From contig CASDOS010000021.1 of NCBI GenBank assembly GCA_949282205.1, positions 1 through 64,000 of the forward strand: a stretch of DNA of 64,000 bases, given 5' to 3'. Below the pieces are notes generated by a model. That model searched no databases. It saw nothing but the letters and a program-made list of their open reading frames with translations, and had not been told where the DNA came from. The stretch comes from an uncultured Alphaproteobacteria bacterium (GTDB lineage: Bacteria > Pseudomonadota > Alphaproteobacteria > RF32 > CAG-239). How positions within the stretch are numbered: position 1 is the stretch's first letter; each line of letters starts with the position of its first letter. A program made the position numbers and the translations under genes. Shown piece by piece: positions 18,384 to 27,656 of the stretch.

Positions 18384-20753
18384 CTATATTAAATTTTCCT
18401 CACCATTATAATAAAAAACATCCCCAATATCCTCATTATTCTGAATATCCTTTGGTGTCTGCACAGAATAAAGCAATATTAAAACACCATTATTTCTAAG
18501 TTCATGAACTTTATCTTCGTGAGCTCTTGCAAAATTAAAATTCATTGTAACAAGCATATATTTATTTTTCAAAGCCTTTTCAAAACCTTTATTATTCCTA
18601 ACATTATAAGCAATATAAGGAAAACCATATTCAGCTGCTTGCCGATATTTATTCTCCGAAAAGACTTCTACAACCATCCGAGATTGCAGCGATTCAAACT
18701 TTTCTGACAATAATTTGAAATCATCAATTTTATCTGTTATAAAATAAATATCGGGATGTTTTTCAAAGAAAGCTAAAATATTTTCATCATCTAAAAGATT
18801 GCAATTTTCTTTTTCCGCACATAACTCTTTAATATCAGCCAAAGACATCTGCGATATTTGCTCGGTCGTACCAAGTTGCTGAGCTAAAGAGAACCAATCA
18901 TGAGCCGCAATAATACGATTATCCGCTGTTTTCAGTAAATCCAATTCTATATATTTATATCCCCTCTGAGCAGAAATCTGCAGTGCCTTTAAATTATTCA
19001 GATAACAATGTTTATTTATACATCCCCCGGCATGAGCTATAACTTTTTGCCGAAGCGGTTTATTCAGCAAAAACAACCCTTGAATAAAAGGAGAGAAAAA
19101 TAAATCATCTCTCAGCCAAATTTTTTGATAAAACCTATCAATTTTAGCAAAAACATCCTCTTGCTCTGAATATTGTAAATTTTCCGCCAAAGTTGTCTTT
19201 TTAGAAAATAGCGAAACACCCACCCCTGCTTTTCGGTGAGGAAGAGTAAAACCGGCGATTTCCAAAACAGTAGGAAAAACATCAATCTGATTAAAGCGTC
19301 TATTTATATCTATATTTCGTTTCAAATCAGGAGGTAAATTAAAAAACGCATTATATAAACCGCCACCGGCCTGAACATCTTTTCCCATTCTTTTATGATC
19401 AGCTAAGACAATCAAAGTTGTATTATCATAAAAATCTTGCATTTTAAACCAATGAACAAAATCATTAAGGTTATGAATAGTAGCACGCTTCAACTCATCT
19501 TCATTTCTAAAAAACGGATTACTACCACGGTGAAGATCTAAAGTAAACAATACCGCAAAAAATGGTTTATTTTTATCTAATTCATTCAATTTATTTTTAA
19601 AAAAGCCAAAAATAGTTTTATCACTAACCCCCCACCAATATTTTCCTTTAATTGCCTCTTCCGAATTTTTAAATGTATTCAAATCATAAACATTATCAGC
19701 ACTAAACCCATGTTCAAACAAGAACTTATCCGTACCTGAAAAAGCAAGACTTCCCCCCTGAACAAAAAGATTTTGATATCCAAAAGCCTTAGTAATATCT
19801 CCCAAATAGGTAATATTAGGCGTATTAAAATCAAAATCCATCCCCGCATAATTAGAAATCATTAAAATTCTATCTTTTCCTTCACGATATTTAAATTTAT
19901 CATAAAGTTTATACCTAAAAAAATCGGACAAATAATGAATATGCACACCCGTAAATGCAGAAAAGAGAGCACCTTGTGTCCAACGTTGAGAATAACCTTC
20001 CGTAAAATCCGCAAATTTAATAGCATCACCATCATCAATTGTAAAAATCTGATGATTATCATTCAAGGTCAAATATTGCTTTTCCAAAGATTCGCCAAAA
20101 ATAATAATTATATTTCTACGTTGATTATTAGACAACTCATCCACATTTACCGGAACAAAATTTCGAGCATAATAATCGGTTTCTCTAAAATCAAAAACAG
20201 ACAAAACCAATCGTTCACTTCCCCATACCTTAATAACAATAAAGACAATCGGCAAAGACAGCAATAAAGTTACACTACTAGCAACACGTCCGTAACTTCT
20301 CCATTGATTTAGGAGATAACAAACAAACAGCACCGTATAAAAAACATATTGCGCATCTGCAGTCAAATCCATACAAAAAGAAACTGCAAACCATAAAAAA
20401 ACTAAATACCCGCCAAAAAACACCCGATTACACCAAAGCAATTTACCGTTATTTATTTTTTTAATCCCATAAGCGATAGAAGCAGTCAAAATAACCGGCA
20501 AAATCAAACAATAACCAACAACTTCAAACAATAAAGAAAGTTCAATTCCATCAGAAAAGCCAGACTGAACAAAGAACAAGAGCTGAGGTAAACTAACAGT
20601 TCCCCAAGTATTTGATGTATAGATAGAACAGCAAATAACAAAAATAATAGCCCAAAGCAACACCGCATTAAAAAAAGATAAAGAGAAAAACATCCCATTT
20701 TTTACTTTTTTTAAATCAAACATACGACTGATGCTTCCCCGCTTCAAAGACAT
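18384..20753 (-). CDS. phosphoglycerol transferase (MdoB/LtaS-like) fused to a GDPD-like domain
   Basis: Five amino-terminal membrane helices (to about residue 175) lead into an alkaline-phosphatase-fold sulfatase domain. This has IIFGESLEKQYL (metal-binding Glu), RWTQGALFSAFTG (candidate nucleophile Thr), LDLHRG and LADHKRMGK, as in phosphoglycerol transferases that decorate periplasmic glucans or make lipoteichoic acid. From about residue 575 a second domain resembles glycerophosphodiester phosphodiesterase: IAHAGG, YKYIELDLLKTAD and AAHDW. One chain could therefore both attach and release glycerophosphate groups outside the membrane. The ATG lies 5 bases after the PfkB kinase gene, so they form an operon. 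The start is uncertain; an internal Met (residue 11) is possible. Confidence 0.8.
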   Translation of the reverse strand: MSLKRGSISRMFDLKKVKNGMFFSLSFFNAVLLWAIIFVICCSIYTSNTWGTVSLPQLLFFVQSGFSDGIELSLLFEVVGYCLILPVILTASIAYGIKKINNGKLLWCNRVFFGGYLVFLWFAVSFCMDLTADAQYVFYTVLFVCYLLNQWRSYGRVASSVTLLLSLPIVFIVIKVWGSERLVLSVFDFRETDYYARNFVPVNVDELSNNQRRNIIIIFGESLEKQYLTLNDNHQIFTIDDGDAIKFADFTEGYSQRWTQGALFSAFTGVHIHYLSDFFRYKLYDKFKYREGKDRILMISNYAGMDFDFNTPNITYLGDITKAFGYQNLFVQGGSLAFSGTDKFLFEHGFSADNVYDLNTFKNSEEAIKGKYWWGVSDKTIFGFFKNKLNELDKNKPFFAVLFTLDLHRGSNPFFRNEDELKRATIHNLNDFVHWFKMQDFYDNTTLIVLADHKRMGKDVQAGGGLYNAFFNLPPDLKRNIDINRRFNQIDVFPTVLEIAGFTLPHRKAGVGVSLFSKKTTLAENLQYSEQEDVFAKIDRFYQKIWLRDDLFFSPFIQGLFLLNKPLRQKVIAHAGGCINKHCYLNNLKALQISAQRGYKYIELDLLKTADNRIIAAHDWFSLAQQLGTTEQISQMSLADIKELCAEKENCNLLDDENILAFFEKHPDIYFITDKIDDFKLLSEKFESLQSRMVVEVFSENKYRQAAEYGFPYIAYNVRNNKGFEKALKNKYMLVTMNFNFARAHEDKVHELRNNGVLILLYSVQTPKDIQNNEDIGDVFYYNGEENLI

Positions 20754-20758
20754 AACCG

Positions 20759-21775
20759 TTAAGCTCTCTTACCATATTGTACCAATTTATTACGAACGAA
20801 TCCCCGCAAAGAAACCTCTGGACGCGCCCCATAATGACCAACGATTTCGGAAGCAGCGATACTACCAATCATAGCGCAAGTTCCCAAGCTACGCCCCTTT
20901 GACATTCCGTACAAAAATCCGGCAGCATATAAATCACCCGCCCCGGTTGAATCAACAACTTCATCAACTTTTTCAGCCTCAACAAAAATCTTAATTCGAT
21001 TTTTAACCACCACCGAACCTCTTGCATCTCTGGTAATAGCTGAAAGTTCGACAACATATTTCAACAAATCCAGTGCTTTCATAAAATCCGTTTCATCAAA
21101 TAGCGCCAACAACTCTACTTCATTTGCGAAAAGAATATCAACATAATTTTTCACAAAATCAGCAATTTCCTCTCTATGACGATTAACACAAGCCACATCC
21201 GAAAGCGTAAAAGCCACCTGACGATTATAATGATGAGCCAAATCCGCCGCTTTTTTAACTGCGTTTTTAGATTGTTCATTATCCCACAAATATCCTTCAA
21301 GAAAAACAACATTAGATACTTTAATCAAATTTTCATCAATATCATCTTCGGTTAAACGGCTAGAAGCCCCCAAATAAGTAAACATTGAACGAGTAGCATC
21401 AGGAGTAACCAAAACGATACTCCGTCCGGTAGCTGGTCCCTCCCAAAGCGGTTCTGTAAAATAATCAATACCGGCACCTGCAACTTGTCTTTTAAAAACC
21501 TGTCCTAATTCATCATCATGAACTTTACCGATAAAAGCACAATCAGACCCCAAAGAAGCCAATCCGGCCACGGTATTAGCGGCCGAACCACCGGAAACCT
21601 CTCTCTCTGGAATAATATCATTATAAATTTCCCCTGCTTCACGAGCCCCCAATAAAATCATACTACCTTTATGCAAATTACGTTCTGTTAAAAAACCGTC
21701 GCCAACTTTTGCCAAAACATCAACAATAGCATTTCCGACACCTAAAACATCATAAATAATTTCTTCTTTATTCAT
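20759..21775 (-). CDS. PfkB-family carbohydrate/nucleoside kinase (adenosine-kinase-like)
   Basis: Ribokinase-fold enzyme of 338 aa. VSGGSAANTVAGLASLG near residue 60 is the PfkB signature 1 region, and VDSTGAGDLYAAGFLYG near residue 278 carries the anion hole and catalytic Asp. The overall pattern is closest to the adenosine kinase branch often found in Alphaproteobacteria, but substrate choice is not certain. It is the first gene of a two-gene unit with the transferase/GDPD fusion. Confidence 0.88.
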   Translation of the reverse strand: MNKEEIIYDVLGVGNAIVDVLAKVGDGFLTERNLHKGSMILLGAREAGEIYNDIIPEREVSGGSAANTVAGLASLGSDCAFIGKVHDDELGQVFKRQVAGAGIDYFTEPLWEGPATGRSIVLVTPDATRSMFTYLGASSRLTEDDIDENLIKVSNVVFLEGYLWDNEQSKNAVKKAADLAHHYNRQVAFTLSDVACVNRHREEIADFVKNYVDILFANEVELLALFDETDFMKALDLLKYVVELSAITRDARGSVVVKNRIKIFVEAEKVDEVVDSTGAGDLYAAGFLYGMSKGRSLGTCAMIGSIAASEIVGHYGARPEVSLRGFVRNKLVQYGKRA

Positions 21776-21797
21776 AAAAAACCTCTAAGACAATTCA

Positions 21798-22316
21798 TTA
21801 AAGTTTAAGCACGACACCTAAGACAGCCGAAAGAACAATATAGAATATGGGGCTCTTTTTAAAAAAGTAAACCATTAAGAAAAAAGCTCCCCCAAATAAG
21901 GCAGAAATCCGATCTGTTACAGATAATTTCAACAGTTCAACACCAGCCAGTAAAATCAATGCCACGACAGCGGGTCTGATAGCCGCCATAATTTCAATAA
22001 CCCAAGGACTATCTTTATAACGGCCAAGTAATTTAGAAACCCCAATAACAATAATAACCGAAGGAAGGACCACCCCAAATGTCGCAACAATCCCCCCCCA
22101 TACACCGGCAGTCTGAAATCCGGCATAAGTAGCCATATTAACTCCCACGGGTCCGGGCGTTGACTGCGACACTGCAATCATATTCGTTAAGTCTTCAGCT
22201 GAAAACCAATTATATTTTTTAGTTAAATCAAACAAAAACGGGATAGTAACCATTCCACCGCCGATAGCAAACAACCCTATTTTAAAAAATTCCCAAAACA
22301 ACAAACCATAAATCAT
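21798..22316 (-). CDS. chromate transporter, second half-size subunit
   Basis: A 172-aa CHR-family membrane protein with FFKIGLFAIGGGMVTIPFL at the start and AVSQSTPGPVGVNMATYAG near residue 48, both hallmark segments. Half-size CHR proteins act as pairs of opposite topology, and the partner lies 3 bases upstream. The name reflects the family; the physiological substrate may be another anion. Confidence 0.88.
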   Translation of the reverse strand: MIYGLLFWEFFKIGLFAIGGGMVTIPFLFDLTKKYNWFSAEDLTNMIAVSQSTPGPVGVNMATYAGFQTAGVWGGIVATFGVVLPSVIIVIGVSKLLGRYKDSPWVIEIMAAIRPAVVALILLAGVELLKLSVTDRISALFGGAFFLMVYFFKKSPIFYIVLSAVLGVVLKL

Positions 22317-22319
22317 CGT

Positions 22320-22853
22320 TTATCTATCCTTAAGACGTTTAACAAAACCGGCAAAAGCAGCCAACAATACCACCGTAATTGCAGAAAAATGAATACAAAA
22401 CAACAAAAACAAGACACAAACAAACAATGCTAACTGAAATTTTGTCGCCACCGCTTTTTTAAAAAGCACAATAACCTCTTTTAAGATAAGAGCAATAACC
22501 CCCACACGAATTCCGGCAAATGCATGAGCAACAATTTGATTATCGGCAAGAGTATTCAAAATACCCGCCAACACCATAATAATCAGAAGAGAAGGCAAAA
22601 TAATCGCCAATGTAGCCACAGCCGCCCCCAAAACTTTCTGAATTTTATATCCTGTAAAAGTCGCGACATTAACAGCAATAACCCCCGGCGTACATTGTCC
22701 GATTGAATAATAATCAATAAGTTCATCTTCTGTAATATACTTTCTCTTCTCAATAAGTTCCTGTCGAAACAGCGGCATCATTGCATAACCGCCCCCAAAA
22801 GTAAACAGACCTATTTTAAAGAACGAAACAAAAATTTTTCCAAGTTGTGCCAT
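22320..22853 (-). CDS. chromate transporter, first half-size subunit
   Basis: A 177-aa CHR-family protein with SFFKIGLFTFGGGYAMMPL and IGQCTPGVIAVNVATFTGY. It is paralogous to the next gene and translated with it as a two-subunit transporter. It is divergent from pntAA, with about 70 bases between the start codons. Confidence 0.88.
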   Translation of the reverse strand: MAQLGKIFVSFFKIGLFTFGGGYAMMPLFRQELIEKRKYITEDELIDYYSIGQCTPGVIAVNVATFTGYKIQKVLGAAVATLAIILPSLLIIMVLAGILNTLADNQIVAHAFAGIRVGVIALILKEVIVLFKKAVATKFQLALFVCVLFLLFCIHFSAITVVLLAAFAGFVKRLKDR

Positions 22854-22923
22854 TGATATTCTTCTAACATTGTTTATATACCGAACAGATAATACAAAAA
22901 ATTCTTAAAATAAAGGTTTTTTT

Positions 22924-23910
22924 ATGATAATAAGTTCAATAAAAGAAAAAGACAACAACGAAACCCGTATATCTTTAACACCTTCAATTGTAAATAAATT
23001 AAAAAATGAAGGACATACCGTTATACTAGAGAAGAATTATGGACAAAGAGCCGGATACAAAGATGAAGAATACCTAAAAGTCGGAGCCATTATATCAAGA
23101 TCGGTTGAAGAAATTTGCACCCAAAGCGACATACTGACACAAATCGCGCCGCCTGATTCACAACTACTAAGTTTACGCAATAAGGAACAACTGATAATAG
23201 CAGATTTCAAAAAAGACTTAAGCTATAAACACTTACCCAACATAAAATACTTACATATAGAAAAAATCCCCCGTTCATCTGTTGCACAAAGCATCGACAT
23301 ACAAAGCACCCAAGCCACAATTCGGGGTTATGCCGGAGCTCTTCACTCCCTAACAGCATCTTCGCGCATAGCCCCGCAACTAATGACCGGTGCCGCAACC
23401 ACAAAAGCCTGCACGGCGCTAGTAATTGGAGCCAGCATAACGGGACTGCAAGCCGCTGCAGTATTTAAGCGACAAGGATGTATAGTAACCATATCAGACA
23501 TCAATGAACAAGCCGAAGAGTTAGCAAAATCAATAGGTGTCAGTTTCATAAAGACAGAGAAATCGGAAGAAATAAGAAAAACATTAGCCGACAAAAATTT
23601 TATACTAACCGCAGCATCATCCCCCACAGGAAACGCCCCTCAAATCATCGGAAAAGAAGATTTAAGGCATATCAATTCAGGCACAATTATTTACGACACA
23701 ACCGAAAACAACATAGACATTAGCGAAAACAATAAAAAAACAAAGGACTACAAATTTTACCGCAATTCGACAGCAGAACGTCTATTCCCCGCAACAGCCT
23801 CAATACTATGGGCAAACAGTATCTACAATTTAATTAAGCTCATCATCACCGAAGAAGATGAATATGACTTAAGCCTCCCTTATATTGCCCCAACAATAAC
23901 CACCACCTAA
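22924..23910 (+). CDS. pntAA: NAD(P) transhydrogenase subunit alpha part 1, divergent
   Basis: The NAD(H)-binding domain I of proton-translocating transhydrogenase. It keeps PRSSVAQSIDIQSTQATIRGY (about 120-140), the C-terminal NSTAERLFPATAS and the Rossmann region. At 328 aa it is shorter than most PntAA (roughly 370). The canonical GAGVAGLQA is replaced by GASITGLQA, so the second glycine of the dinucleotide loop is Ser. Even so, it sits in an intact pntAA-pntAB-pntB operon, so it is probably functional, though it is evolving fast. AAAGGTTTTTTT precedes the ATG. Confidence 0.88.
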   Translation: MIISSIKEKDNNETRISLTPSIVNKLKNEGHTVILEKNYGQRAGYKDEEYLKVGAIISRSVEEICTQSDILTQIAPPDSQLLSLRNKEQLIIADFKKDLSYKHLPNIKYLHIEKIPRSSVAQSIDIQSTQATIRGYAGALHSLTASSRIAPQLMTGAATTKACTALVIGASITGLQAAAVFKRQGCIVTISDINEQAEELAKSIGVSFIKTEKSEEIRKTLADKNFILTAASSPTGNAPQIIGKEDLRHINSGTIIYDTTENNIDISENNKKTKDYKFYRNSTAERLFPATASILWANSIYNLIKLIITEEDEYDLSLPYIAPTITTT

Positions 23911-23929
23911 TAAAAAGCAAGAAACAAAC

Positions 23930-24217
23930 ATGGAAATTTACTTAATAGACATATTCATACTATCAGGTTTTATTGGTTATTTTGCCATTTGGAACGTAAC
24001 CCCCTTGCTTCACTCGCCGCTTATGAGTGTAACCAACGCCATTTCGGGTATTGTAATTTTAGGCGCTTTACAAAGTCTAAATCTATCAAATAACCTTTTT
24101 ACAACCATTTTGCTGTTAGCATCCATATTTTTCGCCTCTATAAACATATTTGGCGGGTTCCATGTATCCGCAAGAATGTTAAAGATGTTTAAAAACAAGG
24201 ACAAAACCAATGATTAG
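23930..24217 (+). CDS. pntAB: NAD(P) transhydrogenase subunit alpha part 2
   Basis: The small membrane subunit (95 aa) with three hydrophobic helices. TPLLHSPLMSVTNAISGIVI is the conserved PntAB signature. It forms part of the proton channel. It overlaps the pntB start by 8 bases, indicating coupled translation. Confidence 0.93.
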   Translation: MEIYLIDIFILSGFIGYFAIWNVTPLLHSPLMSVTNAISGIVILGALQSLNLSNNLFTTILLLASIFFASINIFGGFHVSARMLKMFKNKDKTND

Positions 24218-25553
24218 CATCACAAACATTTTAATTTACAGTTTATTTATTTTATCAATCAGCAAAATGTCCGCAACACGCACCGCTTACAAAGGCAATA
24301 TATTAGCGATAATCGGAATGAGCGTAGCTTTAATTTTCGGATTAATAAGTTTAATCCCTGAATACCAAATTTACGCTATAACAACCATAATATTCGGTGG
24401 GATGGTAGGAATAATCGGCTCGCAAAAAACCTCCATGTCCCAATTACCGCAAATGGTTGCCTTATTAAACGGTTTTGGCGGTTTAGCTTCCGGATTCATT
24501 GGAATAAGCGAAGTCATAAACATCTCCCAACCAAATTTTTTACAAATATTCATCATTTTTGCAGGATGTTTAACTTTCAGCGGATCAATTGCCGGTTTCT
24601 TTAAATTATCGGGTTTAATAAAAATAAGTGATACGGAAACTCTACATTCAACCAGCATTATCCTATTAATTTTAAGCATCATTGGTAGTTTTTATGCTTA
24701 TAACGGAGAAATTGAATATATTATAAGTTTCGCATTTTTATCTTCTTTACTTGGATTCTGTTTTATATTACCGATAGGCGGAGCGGATATGCCGATTATT
24801 ATTTCCATTTTAAACGGTCTATCGGGATGGTGTACAACTTTAGTTGGTTTTAGCATAGAAAACAGTTTATTAATCATCATAGGCACATTAATCGGTACCA
24901 GCGGTAGCATTTTAACTTATATAATGACCAAAGCCATGAATCGCCATTTATTAAAAGTCATTTTTGCGCCCCTAAATCAACACAAAGAGGATACATTGCA
25001 ACATACAGAGCAAGACATTCATAAAGGCACGCCACAAGACGCGGCATTTTTAATGGAAAATGCGCATAAGGTAATTATCGTTCCCGGATTCGGCATGGCT
25101 GCCTCAGGTGCACAACATGAACTCGGCAATATGGCAAAACTACTGATACAAAAATATAAAGTTGACGTAAAATTTGGCATACATCCTGTTGCCGGAAGGA
25201 TGCCTGGACACATGAACGTATTACTGGCGGAAGCGGATATTCCCCCGGAAATAATCTATGGAATAAACGAAATCAATTCGGAATTCAAAACTGCGGATAT
25301 TGTTTATATTATCGGCGCAAATGACACCACAAATCCACTGGCAAAAACAAAAAAAGACAGTACCATATATCAAATGCCGATACTGGAAGTAGAACAAGCG
25401 AAACGAATTTTATTTGTAAAACGTTCTCTTGCGCCCGGATATGCCGGATTAGACAATCCTTTATTTTATGAAGACAAGACATTAATGCTATTAGGCGATG
25501 GCAAAGAAATCACCAAAGAAATTGTAACGAATTTAGAAAACGACAGCAAATAA
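24210..25553 (+). CDS. pntB: NAD(P) transhydrogenase subunit beta
   Basis: Membrane domain (about eight helices, residues 1-255) plus the NADP(H)-binding domain III. VPGFGMAASGAQHELG, IHPVAGRMPGHMNVLLAEA (about 327-345), IGANDTTNP and KRSLAPGYAGLDNPLFY are diagnostic. The enzyme couples proton entry to NADPH formation from NADH. It is the last gene of the operon; the convergent TetR gene ends 2 bases away. Confidence 0.96.
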   Translation: MISITNILIYSLFILSISKMSATRTAYKGNILAIIGMSVALIFGLISLIPEYQIYAITTIIFGGMVGIIGSQKTSMSQLPQMVALLNGFGGLASGFIGISEVINISQPNFLQIFIIFAGCLTFSGSIAGFFKLSGLIKISDTETLHSTSIILLILSIIGSFYAYNGEIEYIISFAFLSSLLGFCFILPIGGADMPIIISILNGLSGWCTTLVGFSIENSLLIIIGTLIGTSGSILTYIMTKAMNRHLLKVIFAPLNQHKEDTLQHTEQDIHKGTPQDAAFLMENAHKVIIVPGFGMAASGAQHELGNMAKLLIQKYKVDVKFGIHPVAGRMPGHMNVLLAEADIPPEIIYGINEINSEFKTADIVYIIGANDTTNPLAKTKKDSTIYQMPILEVEQAKRILFVKRSLAPGYAGLDNPLFYEDKTLMLLGDGKEITKEIVTNLENDSK

Positions 25554-25554
25554 A

Positions 25555-26148
25555 CTATTTTTTAGCCAAATAGGACATTCCAGCCAAATATGTATTAAAC
25601 AGGATTCGAACAACATATTTCTTTTCAAGAGCCACAAATTCTTTTTCAGAGGTCAACAACGAACTTAGAGCAAACAGTGTAACAAACAAGACCTGAGAAG
25701 AAACCACTCTTTCTTTATACGGAATTGTCAGAAAGAGCTTTTTAAGATTTTTTTCCAAAAGATGCACAATTTTAACAATCCGTCGCAAATAAAACACATC
25801 AAATCCGTTCATAGGATTTTGAAAATGAGTATTATAAAGAGCGAACCAAAGATTTTTATTTTCCAAAACAAACTGCACAAATTTATTCAGTAGCTTATTG
25901 AGATTAAGATAAACATCGGAGCCCATCTCGGCAGAAATCAAAACCAGATACAATTCATCCAATGTCTGAGCATTCTCTTCCAAAAAGAGATTATCCATAC
26001 TTTTAAACTGATTATAAATTGTCCCGACCGAATAGCCGGAATAATCTGCAAGTTTTCTAGCCGTTAAGAATTCAACACCTTTATCAACCAAAAGTTCTCT
26101 GGCTTTTAAGATTAAATCGGCTCTGATTTCTTCTTTTGTTTTAGTCAT
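25555..26148 (-). CDS. TetR-family transcriptional regulator
   Basis: 197 aa with an amino-terminal helix-turn-helix, ARKLADYSGYSVGTIYNQFKS at about 30-50, and a helical ligand domain. It is divergent from mpl (144 bases between starts), so it may regulate itself, mpl-ldcA or both. No palindrome was firmly identified in that gap. Confidence 0.85.
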   Translation of the reverse strand: MTKTKEEIRADLILKARELLVDKGVEFLTARKLADYSGYSVGTIYNQFKSMDNLFLEENAQTLDELYLVLISAEMGSDVYLNLNKLLNKFVQFVLENKNLWFALYNTHFQNPMNGFDVFYLRRIVKIVHLLEKNLKKLFLTIPYKERVVSSQVLFVTLFALSSLLTSEKEFVALEKKYVVRILFNTYLAGMSYLAKK

Positions 26149-26291
26149 ATTAGCAATCCGAATGAATTCTGTTTATTTGAAACAAAGATAAAATATTTTA
26201 TAACACTGTTCAAGTATTTTTTTTTATAAAAAAGTTAACCATTAAGAATTAAGATACACAGCACAAAAAACAACAATATAAGGAAACAAAA

Positions 26292-27656
26292 ATGGCAAAA
26301 ATAGGATTCTGTGCAATTTCTGGCAGTGGCATGAGCGCATTAGCTCAAATTTCCAAATATCAAGGAAACGACGTATACGGCTCTGACCGTAGCTTCGACC
26401 AAGGCAAAGACCAAAAGAACAAACAAGCCTTAGAAGAACTCGGTATAAAAATATATCCGCAAGACGGTACGATGTTAGACAAAGACTTTTCCGTATTATA
26501 TGCCTCAACTGCAGTAGAAGACACGATTCCCGATATAAAAAGAGCACATGAATTAAATATTCCGATAAAACGGCGCTCAGATTTATTGGCTGACATTTTT
26601 GCTTCTTACAAAAAAAGAATAGCCGTCGGCGGGACAAGCGGAAAATCAACTGTAACTGCGATGATAGGCTACATATTAGATAAAGTCGGCTTAAAACCGC
26701 TTGTTATAAACGGAGCTCTGTTGAAAAATTATGAAAATCAAAAAGGAATTCCGAATGTTATCTTAAACCACGGTGATTACTGTGTTATAGAAGCAGACGA
26801 AAGCGATGGCTCCATAGAAAAATATACCCCGAGTATATCTGTTATCAATAACATAACTCTAGATCACAAATCCATTGAAGAATTACAAACCATTTTCAAA
26901 AATTTTGCCTCCAAAGCCGAACTCGGCACCATAATAAATAAAGATTGCCACAACAGCAAAATCTTAGAAAAAGCCGATTCTAACGTTTTAACTTTTAGCA
27001 TCAAAGATTCGACTGCCGATTTCTACGCATCAAACATAACCCCGATAGCAGACGGGACAACTTACACTTATCAAAACCAAACCTATAAAATAAATCTAAT
27101 CGGAGCTTTCAACGTGGCTAATGCGATGTGTGCCGCTGCATGTTGTTCTTTACTTGGCATCAATGGAAAAACTTCTTGTGAAATTTTACAAACATTTTTA
27201 GGAACCAAACGCCGTCTGGAAGTTCTCGGACAAGTCCGTCAAATAACTGTGATAGATGATTTTGCGCACAATCCGGACAAAGTAAATGCGTCAATGTCCG
27301 CTTTAAAAAGTTACCCAGGACGTTTAATTATCATGTTCCAGCCCCACGGTTTCTCCCCAATGCGTCTAATGGGAAAAGAGATTATGGACAATTTTGCCAA
27401 ACACATGGATAAAGAAGACATACTGCTGATACCGGAAATTTTCTTTGCCGGAGGAACCGTAAAGAAAGACATTTCCTCCAAAGATTTGGTCGAACACGCC
27501 AAATCACAAAGTTTAAACGCCCTATATTTTGCAACCCGAGATGAACTAAAAGAACACATTCTGAAAATAGCCCAACCTAATGACAGAATAGTTCTAATGG
27601 GAGCAAGGGATAATTCTATTACCACCATGGGTTATGAACTCTTGGAGAGATTATAA
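26292..27656 (+). CDS. mpl: Mur ligase Mpl-like (UDP-MurNAc:tripeptide ligase, peptidoglycan recycling)
   Basis: 454-aa Mur ligase of the MurC/Mpl branch. It has an amino Rossmann start (IGFCAISGSGMSALAQ), an ATP loop VGGTSGKSTVTAMIG near residue 114, EADESDGSI near 162 and DDFAHNPDKVNASM near 320. In Mpl the enzyme joins recycled murein tripeptide to UDP-N-acetylmuramate. MurC would be the alternative, but direct coupling to an LD-carboxypeptidase gene (stop and start overlap by one base) favours a recycling role. Confidence 0.82.
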   Translation: MAKIGFCAISGSGMSALAQISKYQGNDVYGSDRSFDQGKDQKNKQALEELGIKIYPQDGTMLDKDFSVLYASTAVEDTIPDIKRAHELNIPIKRRSDLLADIFASYKKRIAVGGTSGKSTVTAMIGYILDKVGLKPLVINGALLKNYENQKGIPNVILNHGDYCVIEADESDGSIEKYTPSISVINNITLDHKSIEELQTIFKNFASKAELGTIINKDCHNSKILEKADSNVLTFSIKDSTADFYASNITPIADGTTYTYQNQTYKINLIGAFNVANAMCAAACCSLLGINGKTSCEILQTFLGTKRRLEVLGQVRQITVIDDFAHNPDKVNASMSALKSYPGRLIIMFQPHGFSPMRLMGKEIMDNFAKHMDKEDILLIPEIFFAGGTVKKDISSKDLVEHAKSQSLNALYFATRDELKEHILKIAQPNDRIVLMGARDNSITTMGYELLERL

